Of a stretch of 64,000 nt of DNA, positions 25,401-34,757 are shown piece after piece. The position numbers were made by a program, and so were the translations under genes. This DNA comes from Apostichopus japonicus (Eukaryota; Echinodermata; Holothuroidea; Aspidochirotida; Stichopodidae), in NCBI RefSeq assembly GCF_037975245.1, contig NC_092574.1, positions 8,184,213 to 8,248,212 on the forward strand, given 5' to 3'. The notes below the pieces were generated by a model, which worked only from the letters and a program-made list of their open reading frames with translations, was not told the origin of the DNA and searched no databases. Positions within the stretch are counted from its first letter, which is position 1. Every line of letters begins with the position of its first letter.

Positions 25401-28312
25401 TCGAAACTCACATTTAAAGAGGTCGGAGTGCAGTTAATCCCATATATAAAACAGCGAAAAGCATATATATTGTATTCAAAGTGTTAGCAACTTAGCATGG
25501 TGGAAAATATTCAGATGTAATTGACAAAAAGAGAAAAGAAGAGGGCCTTGATGTAGGCTATGGGTAAAACTATTCCTGTAATCTGCATTTGATAATTTAC
25601 CGACTACAGGGCGAACTGTTCGTGCTACATGACGTATTTACAACTGCACAAGTTTATACCGCGTAGGGTAAACATTTATCACAAAGAAGAGTATGTTATA
25701 ACTGTACAGGTGAATAATATGAAGGCATTCGCTTCACAACAGGATCAGACAGTGTGCAATAAGTTAATAAACGGTACCATTCCCACTAAACCCAACGACA
25801 GGCACATATAGATTATTTACACCACCCATATTCGGTCTACTGTACATACATGTTAAACATTTTTAACATGTTTCACCAAGTAGGGAGCTGTGGAGCTATT
25901 GGTACCACTGGAAAAGAATCAACTCCCTTTTTTGACACCACGGTAACTCCGCACTAACGGTCACATTGTGCAGGCTGCAGCACTGTTTACCAGGACTGGG
26001 CCATTAAACTGCAATTCAAAGAAACACTAAGTTTTGGGTGAATCAGTATTGATGGTTCTTACAGGTCAAACAAATCTTCCAAAGGTTACCTTATTTAAGG
26101 TAACCTCAACCAGAAAGTAGATGACTCATGATTTGAACCTATGGGAATTCCCTTCCTATATTGTACAGTATCTTTGGTGGTAACACAATGCTATTGCTCA
26201 ATAACCACTGCTGCATTATACAGCAGATCTGGCGCAAATTGCCAATTTTTGTTTTCTATTTGGGGAGGGACTACAGAAGCTTGTTTGAACAAGGAAGCAA
26301 TACTAACCCTCAAGCTCTAGCAGTGAACAAAAAGTTCTGTATATTGTATTTGATTGTGTGTGTGGGTGTGTAAATATATATTTATAATTGAAATCATAAT
26401 GAATTGGAAAATCCAGAACAGTGAAAAAACTTCCAGCCTCCGCCGTGTTATATATATATACATATACACACACAGCCTTCCTAAGGATTTTCACTGTTCT
26501 GGACTTTAAAACTCATTGCAATTTCAAATACTAATATTCATTTGCCTTTGTCATATATTTCCATCTTATTTAACAAAGTCTGTTCAAAGTATCCCTTTCG
26601 AGATCGGCCTTTAGGACTCACAAATGATTTCGAGTTGGTTAGCATCATGATTGATCTCTAGAGTAGGGTAGAACATGTCACCAAAACAGAACTAGCATTG
26701 TTCGATACAGCTGGCAACCTTACCTGTTCGAACCTCTGAACAGTAAAACAGCGTTTAATTGCCTAGTTGGTTAGGGTGTCCGCAGATAAAGCGGGAGGCT
26801 AGGGTTCGAATCCCAGTGGAGGCTGGGATTTTTTTTTTCACTGTTCTGGATTTTCCAACTCATTGCAATTTCATAAATATATATATTAAGTAGATTTAAT
26901 TAAGCAAACAAACAAGAAGCTATTGTGATGATTTGGACGTAGCTTTGCAAATTTACGTCATTATTCGGCTTTTTTTTAAAAGTTTTTTTAAAAGTAAAAC
27001 ATTGGGAGAACTTGCTACCATTGCACACTTCCAACATGTAAATATGTCACAGTTTACAGAATCTCATATTTTTGCTATAAAAGCACAACTTCTGGCAATA
27101 ATCTAGTTTTCATGTTTTGTGAAGCGGTCTTGAAGGCTCTGACTTTGTCCTGTAAATCACTACGGTTCCCTAAAGGTGCTCAAAATTCTTGTAAATCTTT
27201 GCAACTATAAAGCATTTTGCCCATTTTTCAGCATCTTGCTATGTAAATATACCAGACATATTATTTCCAGCATAATTCTTGGAATGCAGTAATAAAGTAT
27301 GTATGTTAGATCTTGACTTTACTGAAAATTTATATTTTACCAAATACACTGTACATACTTTATACCTATACCATTACTCTAGTACTATAACCATAAATTA
27401 TTGTTAACAGACCAGAAACATTCTCCCCAAGATATTATCGCTGGCTGCCTTAAAAGGTCAAACCGTATCAAAATTTACTAGACAGATATCAACTTTTTTC
27501 CCTCAACCTTCCACTGATTCTAAACCACAACGAAATAGTTGGCATATCTAAGTAGTCACTGTTCAAATAGTGGGCAGGAACCACAAAGTCAATCAAGATG
27601 TATTGTTTCAAGTGAAGCCCAGCTTTACTGTAGCTCCACTCCTCCAATGTCATGTAATTACAGTATTACTGTACCCTGATTTATTGCAGCCTGGTGGTTA
27701 CTGAATCTGAATTTAACTTCAAGTCGGCACCAGGGAAGGAACATTCCCCTCTTTGAGGACTAATAGTAACTATTTTTTCGAATGGTTTAAATAGTGCCTT
27801 GTGAACCCCGGCAGTCACGGGGGGGGGGGGGGGGGGTTATGAAGCCCATAGGTTACTTATTTGAAACCCTATCCATTCGACGATCTTGGCTAGCTTGCCT
27901 TCTCTTCTCTGTAATCGATCACAGAATTACACACAGGGCCCAAATTTGAAAACAAGACACGAAACATCCATGGAAGAAGACTCGGGACTCTCAGAAGTGG
28001 AATGGAAAACCTGGTACCCGGTGGGTTTTCATACCTGGTATCTTATGTTCCAGGAACAGACCAGGCTGTACCTGCTACACCAGACTTCACCATCCACCAT
28101 CCCCCATTTTATTTTGTCCCACAAAAATACCAAAAATTTAATAATTATATACTGTAAAACTCTACCTCTGGAGTGTTGTCCAAATATCTCAGTTCTCTCT
28201 CCGTCAGTATGAACCATCTTAGCTTGTAGTTAGTCCGACCGAATCTCGACCGGTTGATAGATCTCTTCTTGAGCCAGCCTTGTCGGATTGTCTCGGAAGT
28301 TGACGTCGCCAT
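1348..28312 (-). CDS. Tec/Btk-family non-receptor tyrosine kinase, N-terminal part (kinase domain off the left edge)
   Basis: Ten exons on the minus strand (28312-28166, 24727-24632, 23290-23197, 14895-14774, 13966-13916, 11120-10984, 9264-9193, 4650-4516, 4008-3878, 1413-1348) join with consistent phases into 350 residues plus one base. The order seen is PH domain (about 9-113), Btk zinc motif (123-148), proline-rich linker (154-170), SH3 (about 173-227), SH2 (about 241-329) and SH2-kinase linker. This PH-Btk-PRR-SH3-SH2 order is unique to the Tec family, in which the PH domain binds PI(3,4,5)P3 at the plasma membrane and the kinase phosphorylates phospholipase C gamma and similar targets. 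PH arginine 32 corresponds to Btk Arg28. No kinase exon is visible left of 1348, so the catalytic half must lie outside. The start chosen is the ATG at 28312, in strong context (AAGATGG); another in-frame ATG lies at 28339. Which family member (Btk, Tec, Itk-like) cannot be decided; invertebrates usually have one. Confidence 0.93.
1725..2395 (+). repeat. 13-bp minisatellite (ACAGTAGCACACT-type units)
   Basis: About 50 imperfect copies of a 13-bp unit of the form acagtagcacact, with variants acagtagcacctt and acattagcacact. Units become more degenerate toward 1500. It lies between exon 10 and exon 9 of the Tec-family gene on the opposite strand. Confidence 0.95.
2396..3877. other. Intron 9 of the Tec-family gene, no other feature seen
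   Basis: AT-rich non-coding sequence. A 123-codon open frame on the plus strand at 3554-3925 overlaps the antisense of SH2 exon 9 and shows no family resemblance. Confidence 0.5.
3878..4008 (-). CDS. Tec-family kinase exon 9: SH2 domain, second half
   Basis: A 131-nt exon (aaaacag acceptor, gtaagt donor, phase 2 in and 1 out). It encodes VKHYHIKLN, EFFISQAHTF and the closing helix VPSLVEYHSLNAG, equivalent to Btk from RHYVV to ELINYHQHNSAG. Confidence 0.93.
4516..4650 (-). CDS. Tec-family kinase exon 8: SH2 domain, first half
   Basis: A 135-nt exon with a ttccag acceptor and a weaker gtttgg donor. It encodes WFRGTWSRPRAE, then EGCFILRNSS (FLVR-type phosphotyrosine-binding Arg267) and PGRYTTSIL. 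This matches the Btk SH2 start (WYSKHMTRSQAE, FIVRDSS, GKYTVSVF). Confidence 0.93.
6203..6625 (+). repeat. Tandem repeat, about 140-153 bp unit, 2.7 copies
   Basis: The marker caagtccaaatatgacatca occurs at about 6257 and 6410, with a variant at 6549. Between markers are shared blocks (tggtttctttctttgttt, acaatggttat, atatcattcgagttgat, gacaaggctgaagac). The array lies in the intron between Tec exons 8 and 7. Confidence 0.9.
8362..8655 (+). mobile_element. Degenerate LINE 3' end (reverse-transcriptase C-terminal tail)
   Basis: The plus-strand frame starts with QWNSLPRKRLLIENFNYLKP and continues HLRPTYLVNIF. This is the typical C-terminal ending of non-LTR retrotransposon ORF2 proteins (WNSLP, then a helix with F-x-x-L-K and H-L-F). 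Downstream sequence has the AT-rich short-repeat character of a LINE 3' UTR. It is truncated at the 5' side, as is usual for dead copies. Confidence 0.6.
9193..9264 (-). CDS. Tec-family kinase exon 7: end of SH3 and SH3-SH2 linker
   Basis: A 72-nt exon between a ttttcag acceptor and a gtaagt donor. It encodes QVGYIPSNYVEEKS, the canonical last SH3 strand (GYIPSNYV), then a linker ending LEKYE that runs into the SH2 tryptophan, as in Btk (MYEWY). Phase 2 at both ends agrees with exons 6 and 8. Confidence 0.94.
10984..11120 (-). CDS. Tec-family kinase exon 6: SH3 domain, main part
   Basis: A 137-nt exon (cccgcag acceptor, gtaagt donor, phase 0 in and 2 out). It encodes an SH3 domain with ARYEY in place of ALYDY (178-182), the acidic RT loop EPTDIKLVRGEEY and the double tryptophan FWWKAQN (Trp208, Trp209) that forms the ligand groove. 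Confidence 0.94.
13206..13615 (+). repeat. Local tandem duplication (intronic)
   Basis: Blocks gacaacagaa...tagtagacaa..tctgctttccca (13207 and 13368) and aacatcaaaattatg.ttaggccc (from 13260 and 13502) occur twice in the same order, followed in each by cctttccag.tgga and ttctgaaaggtgtg-like sequence. The second copy carries about 80 bp of extra sequence. Confidence 0.8.
13916..13966 (-). CDS. Tec-family kinase exon 5: proline-rich linker microexon
   Basis: A 51-nt phase 0/0 exon with a cccatag acceptor and gtaaga donor. It encodes NQLQLPLPPVPAGGTPD. The PLPPVP core fits the Tec-homology proline-rich region, which can bind SH3 domains in cis or trans. It carries one such motif, where Btk has two. 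Confidence 0.85.
14774..14895 (-). CDS. Tec-family kinase exon 4: Btk-type zinc finger motif
   Basis: A 122-nt exon (tttgcag acceptor, gtaaga donor). It encodes KYHAGVW, then WSCCSQ and GAPGC. Putative zinc ligands are His125, Cys136, Cys137 and Cys147; the spacing H-x10-C-C-x9-C is identical to human Btk. This motif packs against the PH domain and is restricted to Tec kinases and a few RasGAPs; followed here by a PRR and SH3, it is diagnostic of a Tec kinase. Confidence 0.95.
15767..15935 (+). repeat. 58-bp tandem repeat, 3 copies, hairpin-bearing
   Basis: Units start at cctaaagttag (15767, 15825, 15883), period exactly 58 bp, differing by a few transitions. Each unit contains the inverted repeat CTGCT...AGCAG around a 7-nt centre (gattatt). 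Confidence 0.95.
16235..16335 (+). repeat. Degenerate tandem repeat of a caagtttactttacaagttt motif
   Basis: Repeated acaagttta/actttac blocks of 10-16 bp over about 100 bp. Irregular spacing suggests slippage-driven growth. Confidence 0.75.
16540..17060 (+). repeat. Tandem duplication of about 265 bp
   Basis: Copy 1 (16540-16800) and copy 2 (16801-17060) share in order gcagtcagttc, gacaa..attc.tttcataac, cagaa.tca.tttcctcaagattt, cttgagcttgaa..aga and ctctaga.atgaggaa. Copy 1 carries a perfect hairpin near its start and a poly-C run; in copy 2 the hairpin region is decayed. Confidence 0.85.
16559..16597. repeat. Perfect 39-bp hairpin palindrome
   Basis: The arm CAGAGTGTTTTGTGCAGT (16559-16576), loop TGC and an exact 18-base reverse complement (16580-16597). 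Because of this symmetry, similar short open frames appear on both strands. Confidence 0.97.
17338..17398 (+). repeat. Short dispersed repeat, copy 1 of 2
   Basis: About 60 bp resembling 24022-24082; both contain ttgtg.ggagacag.taagcg and gaggagcgaagtaa. Family unknown. Confidence 0.75.
17744..17893 (+). repeat. Dispersed repeat of about 150 bp, copy 1
   Basis: Near-identical to 45867-46017. Shared blocks include tgtctaatta, ggtagcaagctgtgtgtg, gggatcgatggtggtg, cttctgttacacctcattc, actaggtcagattaccg and ttagacgtttcttt. No coding potential; possibly a SINE or MITE fragment. Confidence 0.9.
17970..18175 (+). repeat. Degenerate ACACTTAA-type tandem repeat
   Basis: About 200 bp of variants of acactttaa, acttagactta and cttacact with a periodicity of roughly 6-8 bp. 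Confidence 0.8.
19085..19805 (+). repeat. Tandem array of about 118-bp units, 6 copies
   Basis: The landmarks aaatatggatgaatatcact, actgttactgtacaggataa, ttctaacattctcagtacac and catgtacaagcacccataat recur at 118-150 bp intervals. The central copies are about 118 bp and highly similar, while the first is longer because of internal tcactg slippage. Intronic to the Tec-family gene. Confidence 0.95.
20290..20620 (+). repeat. 27-bp minisatellite with two alternating variants
   Basis: Units of the form ctatgtacacctttgcactt plus caaactg or caaacta repeat at 27 bp. The last base alternates g/a, giving a 54-bp higher-order unit, and left units are more degenerate. Because 27 is a multiple of three, long open frames run through on both strands; these are products of the repeat, not genes. 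Confidence 0.95.
21427..21680 (+). mobile_element. tRNA-derived SINE
   Basis: The head has a pol III A box (TTAGCTCAGAGGTTAACGCC) and B box (GGTTCGAGTC) 35-40 bp apart, as in tRNA. A body follows with cttcggtcagcttgcggctt and tgcttgcaggagg, ending in a simple catacatacatg tail. Head, body and short-repeat tail is the standard SINE layout. The B box has one change from GGTTCGAATC, so the copy is probably old. Confidence 0.8.
23197..23290 (-). CDS. Tec-family kinase exon 3: PH domain, C-terminal strands and helix
   Basis: A 94-nt exon (phase 0 in, phase 1 out) with a ccctag acceptor and gtaaga donor. It encodes IVYSDSLADLTLYFFPG, then a helix with RDGWLEDIRN, corresponding to the Btk stretch from VVYDEGPLYVFSP to RWIHQLKN. 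The last base joins exon 4 to give Val113. Confidence 0.9.
24022..24082 (+). repeat. Short dispersed repeat, copy 2 of 2
   Basis: Partner of 17338-17398, same orientation, lying in the intron between Tec-family exons 3 and 2. Confidence 0.75.
24632..24727 (-). CDS. Tec-family kinase exon 2: PH domain, middle
   Basis: A 96-nt phase 0/0 exon between a tttgtag acceptor and a gtgagt donor. It encodes KRGREKGCIAMIDVKVIETV and the following 12 residues, matching the Btk segment that runs from the RG-rich loop through the KGSIDVEKI-like strand to the ETV strand. It is shorter than human Btk here because the Btk-specific loop inserts are missing. Confidence 0.88.
26386..26450 (-). repeat. Inverted fragment of the tRNA-like repeat family, copy C
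   Basis: Read on the minus strand it gives ggcggaggctggaag, then ttttttcactgttctggatt and ttccaattcatta, the 3' end of the tRNA-like core and the tail of copies A and B. It sits just upstream of copy B in opposite orientation. Confidence 0.75.
26488..26875 (+). repeat. Dispersed repeat with tRNA-like core, copy B
   Basis: Homologous to 61-447. The tail sequence (ttttcactgttctgga followed by aactcattgcaatttca) is present at both ends (26488-26530 and 26835-26875), so the copy is flanked by direct repeats of about 40 bp. It contains a tRNA-like core at 26750-26824. Confidence 0.8.
26750..26824 (+). other. tRNA-like sequence (second copy)
   Basis: Contains GCCTAGTTGGTTAGGGTG and the B box GGTTCGAATCC. 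The anticodon stem TCCGC/GCGGG is fully paired, but the loop AGATAAA lacks U33 and the acceptor 5' side (gcgttta) no longer pairs with ggaggct. Not expected to be a working tRNA. Confidence 0.6.
27819..27836 (+). repeat. Poly-G run
   Basis: About 17 consecutive G, about 330 bp left of the 3' end of Tec-family exon 1. It is one of more than ten G/C runs of 9 bases or longer in the window. Confidence 0.9.
28166..28312 (-). CDS. Tec-family kinase exon 1: PH domain, first part
   Basis: Encodes residues 1-49 and ends in GAG before a gtagag donor (phase 0). It contains GWLKKRS and NYKLRWFIL, the first two strands of a Tec-type PH domain with the lipid-binding basic residues. An in-frame ATG at 28339 would add nine residues; the 28312 ATG has the better Kozak context. 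Confidence 0.9.
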
Positions 28313-30249
28313 CTTGGAAATGTCTTGTCTATACGGCATTGCAAAATTGGTGATTTTAATGGTACCTACGTAAACTCTGTGGGTCCTCTGCCCCTCTAGG
28401 ACATTTTAAAGCGTGGAATAATTTCACTATCTGTAAGAAAGATGTCTGTCCTTTCCACACAGTATTCTCAAAACGGCATTTAATAGCATGGACGAGGAAG
28501 AAAAAAAAAAAAGACTCCAGAAGAAATAGATTCTGCTTAACAAGGCTTTCTGTTCCCAATTTGGCTCTCCTCTCGACTGAAGTAAAAAATAAATAATTCT
28601 CCTTCGGAATCGTCACCGAGGCAAAATCTTCACAAGATCTTCACCAAATACTCTCGTTTTGGAAACCTGAAAGAGAAGAATTTAAACTTGCATTACAGAC
28701 TGGTTTATACAGTTTGCAAAGGATCAAAGGAATTTTTTTTTTTTTTACAATAGTTGGTAATGTAACCAAAACTGCTAAGTAATTCTCAAACAAGACACCC
28801 CTCATTAATTAAAGTGAGTAATTAATGCAATGATTTGTATGCTTAATTCCTTTTTTATAGGCACTATACACAGGCCTTTATTTCCTGCGGTAGTCAGTAC
28901 CGTACTTACATGGTTAATGTCACTTCTCAGAACAAGTTATTCGAAAGTGAGTAAAGCACCTGATATGTATAAAAGGGTCACGTACAGTACAGCAATTCCT
29001 GGAACAGGAAGGAAATTCATTCCTACTTTAAAGGAAATGATTTTTGGACTGGTCAAGTAATTTCTCCTTGTTTTAACTTGTGTGTCTAGATTCATCTTTC
29101 CCAACCTGGCATCCGTAGACCATTAGGAAGGGGCGGGGGGCAGGGGGCGGGGGGTGTCCATGAAAACTCTTGGGGGTCCATGAGCGCAAAGGGTTCCAGA
29201 GGGAATCGGTTCCAAAAATGGGATGTGTAAAAGCTAAAGAGATCCCATTAATGTTGTCGAGATAGTCAGAACAAGTCCTAAATATTAAACAGCCCAAATT
29301 TTCTAATTTTGTTTGTGAACTGAATAGACCCGATGGTAACTGCAAAACAGGGCCAAACATACAGTAGGTTTGAGTTAATAGGAGGGGTGGTGGGTAGAGG
29401 CTACACCAAAGTTTCAGTGGTTTTGAACTTGCTGTGGCTTCACCACAAGGGAAACATTGTGAATATTAGCTGGGGCGGGGGGGAGGGGGAGGTGGGATTG
29501 GCCGCACTCTCATAGTGTCAGGGGCCCAGAAAGATTAGGATTTTGCTAAAGTCATACAATAAACGATCTATAACATTTCAATCTGTTTGTAAGTGCAACA
29601 AAAGTTTTGAGAATTTATCTTCCAATAGTGGTTCTTTTGTCAAATTTGTTGTGCTTGGCTTCTGGTAAATAATATTTGTGACGTGTGCCAACAACTTGGT
29701 CCAATTTTCTGGGAAAATTTGTGATATCTCAAGAACTATATTAATATTCCAGGAAATGAGAATATCATGAACCACAAAAGATTGCACTTTATTGACAACA
29801 AAAAAACTTATTGAGGAAATGATTGTGTAAATGTATATGTATGACCACTCTCTCAGTTTTAGACAGAAATAACAATATGTGGCATTGTTAGTGAACGAAT
29901 AAATTACAACATGGCATATAAAATAAACTCAAATATGGTCAAGAATTCCTAATACAGGATATACGTATGTAACTGTATCCAGCCTTACACAGAGTTTAAA
30001 CATTTCCTGGAACAGTTGAGTGCGTGTGGCAACGTCATTGGATTGTAAAACTGTCGGGCTAATCAGTTTCGAGAAAACCAGAAATCTGAGGGGCTAAGTG
30101 ATCCCTTGTCCATAGGAAGTATTTGTCAAGTACTGTGGTTTCAAATTGACAGTTTTTCATCTGTGAAGTTACTGTGTAAGATCCATGGGCATTGACTAAC
30201 AGTTAAATTGTGTAGTACTAGTACTATGAATCACAGTATGAGTCATCAT

Positions 30250-30880
30250 TGAAGTTTTACCTCTGAAATATCATGTTTACACAGCTTTCACACAGTTTGA
30301 CCTTTGATCTCCACCATTTTTAATAGGGTTTGTTGTACTCACCACATGTTGTTATGAATAATCTAATAATAGAGGATCAAACAGATTGATGTCATGTTTA
30401 TATGGTCATAAATCAGCTTCTTGCTGTAAATTTTGTGCATTGCATGCCAGATATTATATCAATGCAAGTTTTCCTGCTTGATATATATCATGTTTACAAG
30501 GTTTTCACCATTTGACCTCTGGTGACCTCAAAAGACATTTGACCTCCACAACAAAGGTTCTTCTATTCAATATGAGGCACCCACACACCATTTATGAGAT
30601 TCATCAAAGTTTCTCTTCTGGAGATATCATGTTTACAAGCTTTTCACAGTTTGACCTCTGGTGACCCCAAATGACCTTTTGACTTCCACCAAAGACAATA
30701 GGGTTCTTGCACTCAATATGGGGCATCCACTTGCCAAGTATGAGATTCCTCAAGATTACACTTCTTGAGATATCGTGTTCACAACCAGCATCACATGCAC
30801 ACACACACACACACACACACATGCAAACATAGGTCATCACCATTGCATAGATTCCTTTTGCCTTCGGCAAGGAACCAAAA
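30250..30880 (+). repeat. CA-associated interspersed tandem repeat, about 150-bp units
   Basis: Three to four units share gatatcatgtttacaagctt, ttcacagtttgacctctggt, gacctccacca, tagggttcttgcactcaata, tggggcatccac and tatgagattcatcaa. The array ends in (CA)10 and a conserved module gcatagattccttttgcctt continuing cggcaaggaacc, which forms a small hairpin (TTGCC-TTC-GGCAA). A similar module in inverted orientation with TG repeats lies at 43231-43340. Confidence 0.85.
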
Positions 30881-32479
30881 AGATCGAGCTGTTTATTTGC
30901 GGCATTCCAACAACGAATTGTCTGTTAGACTGTTAAATATTCCAATCCTAATTACTAGCACTTGCTCACAGTTATAATCCTACGCATCAGTAAAGAGTAC
31001 TTACGTATATATAATATATAACGAAGATAGCATTGTTGTGAGCCATTTCCTATTTCCTTCCTGAACTATTCCCTGTAATGTGTTTTATTTCAATCTCTAT
31101 TTGAATAGCCTGGTCGAGACTGTAAAAACATACTTAGTAACAATATTTATAAATAGGTGAATTTTTTTCTGAGAATAGTTCTAAGGCTGATTGTAAAAGG
31201 CTAAAGAATCACAGATTCATGATTCTTACTTTGTTTATCATTAACATTATTGTTTCAGTTGTAGACATACGTGCACAGTACAATGTCTGCTTACTGTGTG
31301 TCACATTGTCTTTGTTAGTGTGAAGTTTAAAGTCATTGTGTTCATAATACTGTAAGTCTACTTGTCATCATGAATTATGTGCACAAATAATCAAGCCATA
31401 TGTATAAATATATTTGTAACACTGTTACTGTAAAGTTGTGGAACAATGGAAGTTCTGTGGGGGCGGTGTGGAACCATTGTGGTAGTTTAAATCCCCTTGG
31501 AATTATGTAGGGGTTATCTCTCCTGGCATTAAGTAAACCAGTTGTAATTGTTGGCAGAATATGGCTTTTGGGGCTGCTCCTATAGATGGCGTGTGGTATC
31601 AGGCTTATTCTGGGATTGGTGATGTAACACATGTGATATTTTCTAGGGATATTCATGTGATCACATTCATCTCTGTAAAGGAGTGCAATTGTTTGGGGAG
31701 GGTGGGAATGCACTGTAGACTGTAGTATTTGTGTATTTTGTCTTAAGCTAAATTGTAGGGTAAAGTTCATCATTTGTATACATGTGGTATTTCCATGTAT
31801 TATTAAGGGATTTATATAAAATGCATTACCTGGGAGGGACAGGACAGTCTACTCTGGTTGCTGTTGCAAGAAACATTCTTGATGGTAGGCTTCAGGGCCC
31901 ACGTAGCCTCAAGTTTGTACAACCCATCTGGTACAACACACTCAACCTTACTGTAAGAAGTTTTCATTTCAAATTTTCAATATATCTGTGCTAGAAATAC
32001 AATCATCTCTCTGGATTTATTTTGTGTTCATCTTTATTCTCTGGCCTATTACAATACTACATCTTAGGCCAAGAACCCTGAATCGGCTGGCCGGCGCTAC
32101 TCACAGAGGAAAGTGTTAATGTTACTATGTATATCAGAACACTTGGTTTGTTTATTTCGGCTGCCAGATATTGGCAATTGAACCCAAAGTTTATGGTGTA
32201 CTCAACCAAAATCCCAAGAATCTGATGGTTTTTACCATAAGGTCTGGTTAAAAAAAAAAATTCTAATAGCATTTGAGTTGAAATGATGGATTTCTATTCT
32301 TTTTCTTTATTTATTCTTGTTGACCTTAGCTGATATCTGAACTCCAGAAATGTCTGACTTTTTCATTTTCTTATAATGCAACCTTTTAAACAAATTTTGA
32401 TTTGTTTAATTTTTTGTTTTATCACAAAAAAAAAATACAATGTGAAAGGAAGTGTTCTATAAAGCCTGAATTGGCTTAA

Positions 32480-33056
32480 CAGAGTAGAAGACTCCCTGGT
32501 AAAAGAAGAAAAATATAATACAAGTTGAATGAGCAGAATGATACAGATACTTTAAGGAGTAATAACTAGACAGGATAACATTGTCCTAGTTCATAAAGAA
32601 TTTAGTTATACATGTAATTACTTAATATATATAAATATAGCATAATGACCGTATTAGTATGTTGTGATGATGTATTTTCTTAAATATATACTTCTTAAAT
32701 AAACTCAACAACTTTTTGGTCTTTATATTATCTGAAAGGGAATTCCATATTTTAATTATACGGTTACGAAAGCTATAGGTTCCTATAGTGGTACGGTAAA
32801 AATTTACGATGTGCATTATAAGTATGTCTCGTTTGATAGTGATAAATAGTTTTGTTACTATTAATAAAACTGTGGAAATTTTCCGGCAGTAACCCATTCC
32901 ATGACTTGTAAGCAAAGCCGCAAGCTTCATTTTGATGATATCATCGAGTTTATAAAGCAAGTTTAGTTTCTTGAATAGCGGACTAGTGTGAAATTGGTAA
33001 TGTGAATCCATCCATGCAGTAGCAGTGTTGATATAGAAAACTGCATTTTCACACAT
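32480..33056 (-). mobile_element. Degenerate LINE 3' end (ORF2 C-terminus and 3' UTR)
   Basis: A 144-codon minus-strand frame (33056-32622) contains PLFKKLNLLYKLDDIIKMKLA, then YRTTIGTYSFRNRIIKIWNS and LSDNIKTKKLLSLFKKYIFK (shown in parts). These are the standard C-terminal blocks of CR1/Jockey/RTE-type reverse-transcriptase polyproteins: the thumb region, then R-T-x-x-G-x-x-S-F-R, I-W-N-S-L and the S-L-S-x-F-K-K helix. The 5' part with the polymerase core is missing. Confidence 0.75.
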
Positions 33057-34711
33057 TTATACTTAAAGAACACATAAGGCTTTTGACATATCCTTTGAAA
33101 AGAATTACTGAATCGTGAGAGTGATTTTCACATTGTCGATGTTAAATACAAGCTGCACCAACTGTACTCAAAATGCACTACAGAGTATGGGATAGTTGAT
33201 CAAAATAACATAAGTATGATGAAGACGAAAGCTTGTCTTCATGTTCCCATGAAGACATTCTGCACAAAAAAAAAAGAAAAGGGTGTGATTACTTCCCAAA
33301 TTAATGTGACTTGTTAGAACCCAAACCTTCAAGACAATATTTAGCACATTTTAAAAAGATTTCTATGACAGCATTTAGCACTATTACAGTATGAACTGAA
33401 CTTTTTAACAGAAATTCGGGAACAGACAAGTTAAAGTAATTTCATGTACAGGTAGAAGAGGCCTTAGTGTATCCATAACCGAGACTTTTGGAGTATCCCT
33501 GGTGTTTATTTCAGCAAAAATGGCAACCCTTGTTCAATTTCATCACTTACCTAAAAAAAAAAACCACTATCCTACCTTTGAATGGCCATGGGGTGACAGC
33601 TTAGCTTAAGCAGACCCAAAACTGTCCTTATATGTCTGCAACATTCGTTACCCAACAGGGAAAAACTTTCTTACTACTACTGGGAGAGTCTACTATGTAC
33701 ATAAATTATGTAAATAAGGTTCTTTGATTCTTGCAGAACTCCCCAGTGACCCCCGCACCAAACCCGCTTACCTGCACCAGCCCACGAAAACCCTGCATTT
33801 CAGTTTGCTTTACAAAAAAAAAAATTTCACTTCAAATTTAGCGATCATTAAACTTTTTCCAACTCCTTCAGATCCTTAGTTGGGTGCTTTGGTATACCCA
33901 CTAACAAAACCTGAAGATTCCTTGCCACGCTATCTAGACAAAAATGCAAACATGTATTGTTATTAATGTAGACACATGCAATCCAATCTTTTTCCTTACG
34001 TACCGAAACACATGTTTTTAATAACCTCCAACAGGTGCTATGCTGTTTTCTGTACCTCCCCCTCCCCCATCCGTACATAGACTGTTACAAATTATCGTGT
34101 GTAAATGTAACCCATCTGTGCTAGTGATTGGAACGATTAGGCTTCAACCATTTTTGGGTGAAAGCGCAAGAAATCATATCAGTGTGTCCCTTCGTTGGCC
34201 TTTCAACTGGTACAGTATAAGCAACACATGTGCACTATAAGGGCTAAGAGCACAGCAAGAATGTTTACAGTTTGGGACTACAGGGAGTGGTAAGTTATAT
34301 GTGATACACAGTTAGCAACAGGAATTTCCTGAGTTTGCATGTATTTTCTGGGTTGGTATTTTTATAGGGTATTCAAGGTTTGTTTCGGATATACCTGGTA
34401 TTTTCAGTATATTCGTTGATGACAGATTTCAATACCGTCGGTATGGATATGTATGAAATACCAGGTAAACCTGGTATATTGATTTACAGACGCACCCTTC
34501 TCCCTAGTCGCAACATTGTGACTTCCGCAATTTTGGTCTGTACCATTAGTGCGACAATTCCTGCTCAGTCTGATAATCGGATGACATCAAGTCAAGGTTT
34601 TCTACAAAATGTCGCGCTGCACAGGCTCTCCTTCAGACCTTGCTACACATGAGTTGTTGTTGTTCACAGTTGTGTTGTTGTGTGTTGTTGTTGTTCAGTT
34701 GTTGTTTGTTC

Positions 34712-34757
34712 ACACACTCATCGTTGTTCACACAGTGTTGTTTACACTGTGAACAAC
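34712..34757. repeat. Inverted repeat in a GTT-rich tract
   Basis: GTTGTTCACACAGTG pairs with CACTGTGAACAAC over a short TTGTTTA loop, 13 bp with a 2-nt bulge, next to a (GTT)n stretch from 34660. Confidence 0.85.

Noticed and set aside
25128-25487. 119-codon plus-strand open frame
   Set aside because: No recognisable motif, antisense within a Tec intron; not supported as a gene.
31375-31773. 132-codon minus-strand open frame
   Set aside because: No domain, no splice or family support; composition is ordinary for AT-rich intergenic DNA.
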